Below, piece after piece: positions 6,686 to 13,363 of a stretch of 23,062 bases of DNA; within the stretch, counting starts at the first letter, position 1; each line of letters begins with the position of its first letter. The notes beneath the pieces are model-generated. The model had not been told where the DNA came from. It saw only the letters and a program-made list of their open reading frames with translations, and did not search any database. The position numbers and the translations under genes were made by a program. Location: positions 1 through 23,062 of IMG/VR virus record IMGVR_UViG_3300035682_000201. The stretch is one strand, 5' to 3'. This DNA is from a virus.

Positions 6686-6891
6686 ACTGGCTGGCGGCGG
6701 GGTTGATCGCCCTAGTCATGTCCACGGCCTACTTGCTTGACGGCCCGTCCGAAGACGAGGCGCGGGTTGATACGGTTGAGGAGAAGATTCAGAAAATGTG
6801 CGGCGAGAACGCTGGCTGGAAGATGCTGGCAGACGGGTCGGTGCAGTGCTTTACTCACCGTGGTTTCAAAACTCGAAAGGTAACGCTATGA
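6682..6891 (+). CDS. Small single-pass membrane or exported protein, unknown function
   Basis: A 69-residue protein whose ATG overlaps the preceding stop (ATGA), with GGGAAG a few bases upstream. Residues 2-18 (NWLAAGLIALVMSTAYL) form a hydrophobic segment that could be a signal anchor; the rest is soluble, with an acidic stretch (PSEDEARVDTVEEK), two cysteines (near 39 and 55) and a basic C-terminus. The frame is open further upstream, but the extension only shadows the preceding gene. The two cysteines could pair if the domain lies in the periplasm; this is inference. Confidence 0.72.
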   Translation: MNWLAAGLIALVMSTAYLLDGPSEDEARVDTVEEKIQKMCGENAGWKMLADGSVQCFTHRGFKTRKVTL

Positions 6892-7109
6892 GTGATAGAT
6901 TGGAATTGACAGAGCATACGGTTTACATCTTGAACGGCATCAAATTACTGCCTCACTACACCATGCCAGTGTTTGTGACGCCGGGGCATACACGGCTAAC
7001 GCCATTAAAGCCGTGGACGGTGGAGGAGCTGCAAGACGCTGGTGCTGTTGAGAGCAGCGCGTTCTTGTGGCCTAGGCATACCCTGGCGTATGGTGGTCAC
7101 TATGAATGA
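6888..7109 (+). CDS. Hypothetical phage protein, unknown function
   Basis: A 73-residue protein beginning MSDRLELTEHTVYILNG. The ATG overlaps the preceding stop (ATGA), and AAAGG lies seven bases upstream, which fixes this start over the longer frame. It is Pro- and Thr-rich (PHYTMPVFVTPGHTRLTPLKPW) and predicted to be mainly beta with a short C-terminal helix. There are no cysteines and no membrane segment. Not recognised. Confidence 0.65.
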   Translation: MSDRLELTEHTVYILNGIKLLPHYTMPVFVTPGHTRLTPLKPWTVEELQDAGAVESSAFLWPRHTLAYGGHYE

Positions 7110-7224
7110 CAACGATGACTATGAACTCGCCAACTGGATGCACCTGATTGCTACGGTAATCCTGGTGCTGTTTGCCGTGACAGGTATTGCTGGCTTGGCT
7201 GGATTTTTGTGGGGGATGCTATGA
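7102..7224 (+). CDS. Tiny single-pass membrane protein
   Basis: A 40-residue protein: a short acidic N-terminus (MNDNDDYELANW) followed by one long hydrophobic helix (residues 14-38, rich in Leu, Val, Ala and Gly). It overlaps the preceding gene by eight bases and the next by an ATGA junction. The upstream ribosome site is weak (GGTGG), so reinitiation from the preceding gene is likely. Location in the accessory block, not the late operon, argues against a role as the main holin. Function unknown. Confidence 0.6.
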   Translation: MNDNDDYELANWMHLIATVILVLFAVTGIAGLAGFLWGML

Positions 7225-7772
7225 ACTCCGAGGACGATGAGTTTCGACGAATTGAGGCAGAGGCCAAGCGCCGAGCAGCGCGGGACGAGGACGATGACAC
7301 GCAGGTCTACGCCAAGCCATGCATAGGAAAAGACCCTCGCTGCCCGTGCCAAGACGGGGATGCGTGTCATTACAAAGACTGCGGTGGCACGAAGGCATTG
7401 CCAGTAGCACAGCCAGAGCAGGAGCCAGACCGCCGAGCCTTACAAGCCGCAGGCACCCACCCCGCGCCGTGTGCTCGACACTGCGAAGCCAAGGCGTTTG
7501 AGATCGAGATTCGTTGGTTGAAATCAATGCTCTACACCACCCCACCCGCAGCACAGCCAGAGCCAACCCCGTGGCGTGACATGATAGTGGCTACCCTAGT
7601 CCGAGAAGGCATCGACAAGCACAAGGCAAGGAAACTTGCTGACCACTTTGCTGCACAGCGCCCGTGGCAGGGTCTGACTGATGAGGATAAGCAGACCGCA
7701 GTCTGGACAGATGGGACTTTTGGTGGTGGCGCACTGTGGGCGCAGCAACTGCTGAAGGAGCGCAATGGATAA
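7221..7772 (+). CDS. Accessory phage protein with Cys-rich segment and Ala/Pro/Gln linkers
   Basis: A 183-residue protein. The ATG at 7221 overlaps the preceding stop (ATGA) and follows GGGGGA; a GTG four codons upstream is also possible. Layout: a charged helical N-terminus (to about residue 25), a cysteine-rich segment CIGKDPRCPCQDGDACHYKDC (five Cys plus His, about 34-54), Ala/Pro/Gln/Glu-rich linkers with VAQPEQEP and AAQPEPT, a middle segment with two more Cys and a His, and a compact C-terminal part (PWQGLTDEDKQ, FGGGALW). Such AQPE-rich proteins are common and variable in phage accessory regions of proteobacteria, with no known role. The Cys/His cluster may bind zinc, which is inference. 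Confidence 0.75.
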   Translation: MNSEDDEFRRIEAEAKRRAARDEDDDTQVYAKPCIGKDPRCPCQDGDACHYKDCGGTKALPVAQPEQEPDRRALQAAGTHPAPCARHCEAKAFEIEIRWLKSMLYTTPPAAQPEPTPWRDMIVATLVREGIDKHKARKLADHFAAQRPWQGLTDEDKQTAVWTDGTFGGGALWAQQLLKERNG

Positions 7773-7860
7773 CTGGCCCTTCCCCACCGAGTTGCCCAAG
7801 CCGCTGCCAGCCAAACCCATCCCATTCAACCCAGAAAACTACGAGGATGCGCCGTGGTAA
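7765..7860 (+). CDS. Tiny Pro-rich protein, 31 residues
   Basis: A 31-codon frame (MDNWPFPTELPKPLPAKPIP then NPENYEDAPW) that overlaps the preceding gene by eight bases and the following one by a few bases. AAGGAG lies immediately upstream, a strong ribosome site, and the frame fills exactly the gap between two better supported genes. It is Pro-rich (about one residue in four) and likely unstructured. No function known. Confidence 0.55.
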   Translation: MDNWPFPTELPKPLPAKPIPFNPENYEDAPW

Positions 7861-8072
7861 TGTCTAAACAAATCCGGGACGCCTTGGCCCAATCGCCTGA
7901 TGGCCTGACTGCCAAGCAACTGGCGCTGATGTTGGGCGCAGAGCCATCAGCAATCAGTCGTTCCTTGTCGCTGATGCCTGACACCTATATCGACAGGTGG
8001 GAGAAGTCGAGAAGCAAATATGCTGGCGTCCATTGCCTAGCCTTTGTCCCAGAAGATTGCCCACACCCATGA
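7854..8072 (+). CDS. Small winged-helix-like DNA-binding protein
   Basis: A 72-residue protein with a helix-turn-helix pattern: SKQIRDALAQSPDGLTAKQLALMLGAEPSAISRSLSLM resembles the DNA-binding part of winged-helix regulators, with the recognition helix near residues 31-41 (PSAISRSLSLM). A basic WEKSRSKYAGVH wing-like segment follows. The start may be GTG 7854, which has GAGG seven bases upstream (7843-7846), or ATG 7860, which overlaps the preceding stop (TAATG). It could regulate phage genes, for example at the inverted repeat in the divergent control region; that link is speculation. Confidence 0.7.
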   Translation: MVMSKQIRDALAQSPDGLTAKQLALMLGAEPSAISRSLSLMPDTYIDRWEKSRSKYAGVHCLAFVPEDCPHP

Positions 8073-8233
8073 CGCCTACATTTAACACGTGGGATAGGGC
8101 GACTCTGGACAAGTTTGCGCTTGAAGCCTACCTGCGGCTCCAGCAGCAGCAAGACCAGCTAGAGCAATTGCGGGGTGACTTGCGGGATGCGATTGAGGCG
8201 TACCGGGTACTAAACAAAGGGTCTAGTTCCTAG
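8069..8233 (+). CDS. Small Gln-rich coiled-coil protein, last gene of the plus-strand block
   Basis: A 54-residue protein whose ATG overlaps the preceding stop (ATGA); the open frame further upstream shadows the previous gene. After MTPTFNTWDRATLDKFALEA it has a Gln-rich heptad-like helix (LRLQQQQDQLEQLRGDLRDA), so a coiled coil is likely. No strong ribosome site, consistent with coupling. Its last 24 bases overlap the end of the endolysin gene on the opposite strand. Confidence 0.65.
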   Translation: MTPTFNTWDRATLDKFALEAYLRLQQQQDQLEQLRGDLRDAIEAYRVLNKGSSS

Positions 8234-8632
8234 CTTGTCAATGATGAGCGCCTGACGCCGGGGTAGCAAGGCTGCTGTGTTTGGGATACTGATGTGCGTC
8301 CAGGCGTCAAACTCTCTGATGATCTGGTCAAAGTACAGCCCGTGGCTCATGATAGCGCGTACAACTTGGTCAGGCGTCATGCCGGGTACACGAATGTCAG
8401 CAGCGCAGCCTAGCCGGTGCTGAGAAGTGTCTTTACTGCCCACTGAGTCATTGACGGCCTTAGACCGAAAGGCCGAGTTCACCATGATTGGCTTGCCATC
8501 CAGCTTGGCTTTTACCAACTCCAGAAACTGTGCTAGTCGGGTCAGGTTTGCCAACTCAGCAGCATTGGGGGTGTTGTCAAACTGCCGATGGCTTGTCATC
8601 GTCAACTCGGCAAGGCTAAAGTGAGGCGTCAT
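8210..8632 (-). CDS. Peptidase M15 family endolysin (D-Ala-D-Ala carboxypeptidase-like)
   Basis: A 140-residue zinc peptidase of the M15_3 type that cuts peptide crosslinks in peptidoglycan and serves as the phage lysin. Visible zinc ligands: His72 and Asp79 in SQHRLGCAADIR and His113 in WTHISI; the upstream VNSAFRS segment is also typical. The length matches single-domain phage M15 lysins, with no binding domain and no signal peptide, so it should need the holin encoded just upstream to reach the wall. The ATG overlaps the holin stop (ATGA). It is the last gene of the late operon; its 3' end overlaps the convergent plus-strand block, and no terminator is visible there. Confidence 0.93.
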   Translation of the reverse strand: MTPHFSLAELTMTSHRQFDNTPNAAELANLTRLAQFLELVKAKLDGKPIMVNSAFRSKAVNDSVGSKDTSQHRLGCAADIRVPGMTPDQVVRAIMSHGLYFDQIIREFDAWTHISIPNTAALLPRRQALIIDKLGTRPFV

Positions 8633-9114
8633 TTTTTACTCAGCAAATCAGTTTTGGCTTGGCTCCCAGCGCTGCTGCCAAAATAATAAGCAATGATGCC
8701 CGTCCAGGCTGTGCCTAAACTGCCCAGCATCATCAAGATAGCCGGGTTGCTAGAGTCGATCTTGTTGAAAAACATCATAATCATGATGGTAAAAAATCCA
8801 ATAGTTACAGCAGCAGCCAGTATTGGCGGCATCACTGACCTAGTGACTGACTGCATATCCCTGGCGCTCTTGCGATCTTCAACTTCCAGCTTTTCAAAAT
8901 TAAGGCCAAGTTCTTGCGCCTGCTTTTGCAGTTCAATCTCGGCTAATTTCACTTGAGCAATCTGCTCTGCGCTTAATTTGTTGCTGCTGATTAGGTCGCC
9001 CACCTTCTCGGGGTCAACGCCAATCGCTTTGCTAATAGCTGATACTGCCATGCCAGCCAAGGGGCCACCAAGAGCAGTGGCAATCGTAGGTGCAATTTGT
9101 TTAAGCCAGTCCAT
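8629..9114 (-). CDS. Holin of the 3TM / gene-transfer-agent type
   Basis: A 161-residue membrane protein. A hydrophobic N-terminal stretch (about 7-28, small residues, possibly amphipathic) is followed by a charged helical region (about 34-90) and two strong membrane segments at about 96-116 and 125-145. The C-terminal signature YYFGSSAGS (143-151) is typical of the 3TM holin family. It should form the membrane lesion that releases the M15 endolysin encoded directly downstream. The start is supported by GGAG five bases upstream, and its ATG overlaps the preceding stop (TAATG). Confidence 0.88.
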   Translation of the reverse strand: MDWLKQIAPTIATALGGPLAGMAVSAISKAIGVDPEKVGDLISSNKLSAEQIAQVKLAEIELQKQAQELGLNFEKLEVEDRKSARDMQSVTRSVMPPILAAAVTIGFFTIMIMMFFNKIDSSNPAILMMLGSLGTAWTGIIAYYFGSSAGSQAKTDLLSKK

Positions 9115-9569
9115 TATTTCTCCAATAAAAATGACAAATTTGCATGGCGAGGGTACTGCACGACACGCTCACCTTCGGGGCATTTGTATTTGATGGTTGC
9201 TAGTAGCGTGGCTGTGCCGGGTGCAATCTTTTCTTTTCTCACCATTGTCAATTGGTACGAAAAAGTATCAATCTGTGGCCCTGCGGGGCCGCTGAACTTG
9301 CTTGCTGTTGTTGTTGCCTCATGCACCATGCCCGATGCGTCACGGATGCTTGGGGTAAAACTTTCAACAGAGCAGTCATCACGCTTTTTGATTCGGGCTA
9401 CTGTGACGTTGATGGCCTGTCCAGCCGCTGCTGTGATTTTAAAATGCTCTGGCGACCACTCCAGAATAGCCCGGTCAAACCAACCAAACTTATCGGCAAG
9501 CGTGTAACCGCCACCAATGGCTGCAATGCTGGCTGCGACGGCTCCGATGGCCTTGGTCACATCTATCAT
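9114..9569 (-). CDS. Membrane-anchored protein of the lysis cassette, unknown function
   Basis: A 151-residue protein with an N-terminal hydrophobic segment (about 6-24, Ala/Ile/Gly-rich) and a soluble, probably beta-rich remainder carrying two cysteines (66 and 130) that could pair in the periplasm. There is no lipobox. It sits between a tiny membrane protein and the holin, with overlapping start and stop on both sides, so a lysis role such as spanin-like or periplasmic regulator is plausible but not shown by any motif. Not a recognised spanin: there is no long coiled coil or Pro-rich linker. Confidence 0.7.
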   Translation of the reverse strand: MIDVTKAIGAVAASIAAIGGGYTLADKFGWFDRAILEWSPEHFKITAAAGQAINVTVARIKKRDDCSVESFTPSIRDASGMVHEATTTASKFSGPAGPQIDTFSYQLTMVRKEKIAPGTATLLATIKYKCPEGERVVQYPRHANLSFLLEK

Positions 9570-9718
9570 TTGTCTTTACGGTTAAAAATCTCAAACAGGC
9601 TTTTGACCTTTTCTTCCAGCACGGCGATTTTTATGTCCATCTTAGCCAGCACAATGATGAGCGTAATCAGCGCCAGCAGCATGGGCCAACCCTTTGCCAG
9701 TGCCTCGAAAAATTCCAT
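9566..9718 (-). CDS. Small membrane protein with C-terminal coiled coil (holin-like or lysis accessory)
   Basis: A 50-residue protein (MEFFEALAKGWPMLLALITL...) with one membrane helix at about 11-26 and a short charged heptad-like helix after it (MDIKIAVLEEKVKSLFEIF), ending in basic residues. The start lies two bases after the preceding stop and the end overlaps the next gene (ATGA), so it is held tightly in the late operon. There is no clear Shine-Dalgarno. The layout resembles small phage membrane proteins of lysis cassettes; whether it is a second holin, an antiholin or part of a spanin pair cannot be decided from sequence. Confidence 0.68.
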   Translation of the reverse strand: MEFFEALAKGWPMLLALITLIIVLAKMDIKIAVLEEKVKSLFEIFNRKDK

Positions 9719-9720
9719 GA

Positions 9721-10626
9721 TTAGCGGAAAGTGCCATTATTGATAGCGTCCATCATCGCCTTGCCGTACCTCTCCACCGCCGCCTTGGTGATGACGTATT
9801 CACCGCCCTGTAACGCCCCGTAGCCATCGTCCGGCGCAGGAGCGCGGCCCATCAAGCGTTCGGGCGTGACCATGCCGCCTTGGTTGTAGCCTAAATCAGC
9901 AGCATCAGCAGGACTGCCGCCACTGATTCCAGTTCCAACACCACCGCCAAACCCACCGCCAAAGCCAATATCAGCGCCAGCAAAGCCACTACCCGTTGAA
10001 CTTAGAACTGGATTTTCTCCAGCATACGGGTTAAACGTAGCCGCCCGAGTCTCAACTTGTGCGGGATTCAAAGACACTGAGGAACTGGGAAGAATACCGC
10101 TCAACAAAGACGCAAGGAAGTTATTGGACTGTGGGGCTGTAGCTGTTGGGGCGTATGATTTCTCACCAGTTTGGAACGCTTGTTGCGGGGTGTTTTGCAT
10201 GGGCGCGTTCATGCCCGAAAGTTCACTTGATCTAAACGCTTGCTGCGGCGTATTTTGCATAGCTGAGTTTCTGTCTGCAATCTCACTTGTCCTAAACGCT
10301 TGCCTAGCCTCAGACATTTGCTGGTTTGCAGGGGCGTTTCTTGCCTCTGCTGCTTTCCCCATTGCGTAGTCAGCAACTTTGGCTAGACTAAACGCCATGC
10401 CAATGCCAGGAATCCTACCCAACGCAAAACCTAACGCTGGCGGCATTTCCCGCATGGTGTCTCGGAACGCTGACCTGTCTTGTGCTGGGCCTAGGCCAAG
10501 TGCATCAGGCCCAGACGGGCTGGCGTACTCTCTGCCCTGACCAAAGTCTTGCCCACCACCTCGCCCCATCTGGTTCTCCTGCCGCTTACGCAACATCTCA
10601 TTGAAGGCATTAAGGTAATAGTTCAT
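9721..10626 (-). CDS. Gly-rich virion-associated protein with 20-residue repeats
   Basis: A 301-residue protein of the late operon. N-terminal part: a charged region then a Gly/Ala-rich hydrophobic patch (about 64-85). Middle: tandem 20-residue repeats beginning QAFR, each with MQNTPQ at its end, about two and a half copies. Then a Gly-rich segment (IGFGGGFGGGVGTG). The C-terminus has GGMVTPERLMGR and GGEYVITKAAVERYG, a type of ending seen on tape-measure and internal virion proteins of many phages. It is probably a tail or internal protein. The start overlaps the preceding gene by an ATGA junction. Confidence 0.78.
   Translation of the reverse strand: MNYYLNAFNEMLRKRQENQMGRGGGQDFGQGREYASPSGPDALGLGPAQDRSAFRDTMREMPPALGFALGRIPGIGMAFSLAKVADYAMGKAAEARNAPANQQMSEARQAFRTSEIADRNSAMQNTPQQAFRSSELSGMNAPMQNTPQQAFQTGEKSYAPTATAPQSNNFLASLLSGILPSSSVSLNPAQVETRAATFNPYAGENPVLSSTGSGFAGADIGFGGGFGGGVGTGISGGSPADAADLGYNQGGMVTPERLMGRAPAPDDGYGALQGGEYVITKAAVERYGKAMMDAINNGTFR
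10175..10311. repeat. Tandem 60-bp repeat inside the Gly-rich virion gene
   Basis: Units begin at 10175, 10235 and 10295, each with AACGCTTG; the first two have full length and the third is cut short. They share about three-quarters of positions in the best-conserved half (around TTTTGCAT) and are diverged in the rest. The unit encodes 20 residues, keeping the reading frame. Confidence 0.8.
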
Positions 10627-10865
10627 ATCTTTAGCCCGTGGTTTCGCAAGAAATCTACAAACAGATAGGCCACACCAATAATAGCCGCCCAGATCAGACC
10701 GGCGAGTGTCTTCTCAATGATGGCCTTCCGCAGCCGCTCCATGTCGTTCTGCGCTTTGATGGCGTTCTTTACCCACTGCTGCTCCTCCATGTCGAGGCAG
10801 GTGTCGCTGCTCTTAAGCGCAACAAGCAGGTCGGAGATCAGCAGGGAGCGGTCTTCGGGTGTCAT
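10623..10865 (-). CDS. Small membrane protein of the late operon
   Basis: An 80-residue protein: a soluble helical N-terminal part with acidic character and DMEEQQWVKNAIKAQ, then a single membrane helix at about 53-72 (TLAGLIWAAIIGVAYLFVDF) and a short C-terminus RNHGLKI. The pattern (charged helices, then AIIEKTLAGLIWAA, then NHG at the end) recurs in small proteins of phage late operons, but no function is established to my knowledge. Both ends overlap neighbours by ATGA junctions. It may act in DNA ejection or lysis. Confidence 0.75.
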   Translation of the reverse strand: MTPEDRSLLISDLLVALKSSDTCLDMEEQQWVKNAIKAQNDMERLRKAIIEKTLAGLIWAAIIGVAYLFVDFLRNHGLKI

Positions 10866-13354
10866 CTTGTCATCGCGTTTTGGTTGGTGGCTCTAGGTGC
10901 TATGCTGTTTTGCCCTGGAATGTCACCAGCAAAGCTAAACCCTGCTGCGCCAAGTCGCCCACCCAAAGAACTGGAGTACCCGGCTACGCCTTGCAGTATT
11001 AGACGCCGAATCAAACCTAACTTCTCAACGTCAGACCCTGGTTTAGCGTTAATTTTTGCTAACTCTGAGGATATAAAGTCTGCTTCTGCTTTGCCTAGCA
11101 TACCAAATTTTTCTAGCGCAGGGCGCATCTGTTCGTTGAACTTTCTAATCGCCCCAGGCCCAGTTGCCATCTCTGAGGTAACTTGGCGCACAGCGTCAAA
11201 AACTGCTTTCTTTGCATCTGGCGAACGCTCTATGATGGGGGCAATAGCCGACCACCTGTTTATGTCCCCGCCATTGACGGCGTCCCGCACATTTTTTAAC
11301 GCCGCAGAACTGCTGTCCCATATTTGATCTGCCAATGCCGCAGATTGGCTACTCACTGCACCGGCTTCTTTGGTAAGCGCTGCGGAACCAGCACGACCTT
11401 CGGTCAGCATTTTGTTAGCTGCTGCTTTTGCTTCTGGCGCCAGCGCGTTCAGCGGTGTGTTTAGCCCTTTGATTTTTGCGCCTATGTTGGCTATTTCCCG
11501 TTCGCTGTTTTGCAATGTGCTTTGATAAGCAATTACAGATGCTTTTACCTCTGGCACAGCATTTAAAAACTCACGGTTGGTTGTCATCCAAGTGCCAACT
11601 TCTTTGGCTGTTTGCTTAGATGCCAACTGATTAGCCGCATATTGTTGAGCGGCTTGCGTTGCTAACGCTTTGTCGCCAACCAGTTCCACCAAAGACGTAA
11701 ACATTTTTGGTGTTGAGAAAAACGCAGCCGGTATTTTTGACGGGTCGCTGGCAAATTGCGTCAACGCACCTTTGTCAAGGCCGGTCAATTTAGTACCGGC
11801 CTTAGACCCAAACACTTCTAAGCCTGGGCGCGAATCAGCGTATTGGGTCAGCAGCCGAGTCTGAGCGTCACCAGCAAAATCTTTCTGGACTTGAGACACT
11901 AGGCCATAAAATTCTTTTTGCGCCACGTTACCAATGGCTTTGTAACCTTCGTCGGCCTCGCCCCTAAACGCTTCTCCCAGCATACGCCTAGCATCGTCAA
12001 TGGCTTGGAAGGTAGGTTTTTCTGGTGGTTTAGCCGGGCCTCTGACAGACACAACACCACCGCCAACAGCAGGTTGAAACGCTACGGGAGCCTCACCAAT
12101 TTTTGATGGTACGGTAATTTGGTCAAGTATCTTTTGATAGCCTCTAGCCACATCTGGAGAGTGAACACCGGGCCTTAGTTCGGCTTTTAGACGGTCTACT
12201 AATTTTTTGTACGAACTTAAATCAGTGACTGAATTATTTGCTGCTTCTAAGCCAGAAACAATATCTCGTACTTCTTTTTGGGTTTCGGTATACGCCGCAG
12301 ACGCAGCCGTTTTTAGTTCGCCTTGGCGTTTAGCCGCTGCTTTTTGTAATTCTTCGCCTATAAGATTTAAAGGCCGGTTCTCACCAATCGTGCTGACTGT
12401 GCTTAACCCAGCACTCCGCGCTTGGTCTTGAAGTGTTTTAAGGTACGCCTGCTGCGATTGAATGTTGGCCTGTTGCCCTGGTACTTTTGCTAGTTCTGCT
12501 TCCGCTGCCAAACGCGCTTTCTGCGCTACTTGAGCGGCGTCTGAGTGCAACGCAGCCGCTCTTGCAACACCAGCAGCCCTTGTTTCCGCAGACCCTAACT
12601 CCATCGCTTCGCCAAGAATTTGCATGGCTCGGCCTGGGTCTTGCTCACCCATAATTCTGGACTGTATATCAGCAAGTTGTTTTTGTTCGGCAGGCGATAA
12701 GCGCCCGTCAGTAAGTTTGGCAAGCATTGATTTTGCAAAACTTATGGCGGCTTGTTGAGGAGCGCCAGAAACTGTAAACCTACCCAACTGCAAAGCCAAC
12801 GGCGCTAGTTCGGGCGTTACAGCACCACCAGCAAACCTTGCTACTTCAGCCACTGGTTGACTAGCGCCCATCCCTTCAGCAACTTGCCCTGCTGTTTCGC
12901 TGGCTAAACCGCTAACGCCGCCGCTAAACGCGCTGGGTAGGCGACCCGTTTGTCTTGCGCCTTGAGCCATGATGCCTAGCCCAGTACTGACGGGAGCCAA
13001 ATAAGGCACACTTCTAGTTGCGGTTGACAAGCCCTGCAAAATTTCAGGCGCTGCCACACCCATAGCAGTGCCAAACGCACCAGCCCCGCCTATGGCGGTC
13101 AATGGGTCTATACGGCTAGTGTCTTTCGGGCCACCATACTTTTGTTCTGCCATTGGGTTGCCAAAAGCAGCGTTGCCTTCTGTGGTTCCAAAAACAGGTA
13201 GCCCAAATTTACTGCGAATAGCTGCTTGTGTCTCTGAATTTGCGTTTGAAAAATTTGGGTCTTGAGGGGCCAGCTTGTCAAAGATAGCCGCTTTAGTAGC
13301 TTCGTTTGCGTTAACGTAATTTGGGTCAGTGAGAATTGATGCTAGATCAGCCAT
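10862..13354 (-). CDS. Large internal virion / DNA ejection protein
   Basis: An 830-residue protein, the largest in the window, in the position of the P22 gp16-type ejection proteins. The N-terminus has two copies of a 22-residue motif (DPNYVNANEATKAAIFDKLA and DPNFSNANSETQAAIRSKFG, about residues 10-51), a motif known from the N-termini of phage internal proteins. Then come a Gly/Ala-rich hydrophobic part (about 86-135), long Ala/Gln/Lys-rich helices (about 190-370) likely to be coiled coil, a segment with Pro-rich linker near 430-450, and a helical C-terminal half. I see no lytic transglycosylase or other enzyme motif. Predicted to leave the particle with the DNA and help it cross the envelope. 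GAGAG lies upstream of the ATG. Confidence 0.82.
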   Translation of the reverse strand: MADLASILTDPNYVNANEATKAAIFDKLAPQDPNFSNANSETQAAIRSKFGLPVFGTTEGNAAFGNPMAEQKYGGPKDTSRIDPLTAIGGAGAFGTAMGVAAPEILQGLSTATRSVPYLAPVSTGLGIMAQGARQTGRLPSAFSGGVSGLASETAGQVAEGMGASQPVAEVARFAGGAVTPELAPLALQLGRFTVSGAPQQAAISFAKSMLAKLTDGRLSPAEQKQLADIQSRIMGEQDPGRAMQILGEAMELGSAETRAAGVARAAALHSDAAQVAQKARLAAEAELAKVPGQQANIQSQQAYLKTLQDQARSAGLSTVSTIGENRPLNLIGEELQKAAAKRQGELKTAASAAYTETQKEVRDIVSGLEAANNSVTDLSSYKKLVDRLKAELRPGVHSPDVARGYQKILDQITVPSKIGEAPVAFQPAVGGGVVSVRGPAKPPEKPTFQAIDDARRMLGEAFRGEADEGYKAIGNVAQKEFYGLVSQVQKDFAGDAQTRLLTQYADSRPGLEVFGSKAGTKLTGLDKGALTQFASDPSKIPAAFFSTPKMFTSLVELVGDKALATQAAQQYAANQLASKQTAKEVGTWMTTNREFLNAVPEVKASVIAYQSTLQNSEREIANIGAKIKGLNTPLNALAPEAKAAANKMLTEGRAGSAALTKEAGAVSSQSAALADQIWDSSSAALKNVRDAVNGGDINRWSAIAPIIERSPDAKKAVFDAVRQVTSEMATGPGAIRKFNEQMRPALEKFGMLGKAEADFISSELAKINAKPGSDVEKLGLIRRLILQGVAGYSSSLGGRLGAAGFSFAGDIPGQNSIAPRATNQNAMTR

Positions 13355-13363
13355 TTTGTACTC

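Noticed and set aside
8214-8236. Bidirectional terminator at the convergent junction (CTAG-TTC-CTAG)
   Set aside because: Only a four-base stem and no T-run on either strand.
10175-10311. CRISPR-like array
   Set aside because: Units are contiguous 60-bp coding repeats without spacers, keep the reading frame and diverge in parallel.
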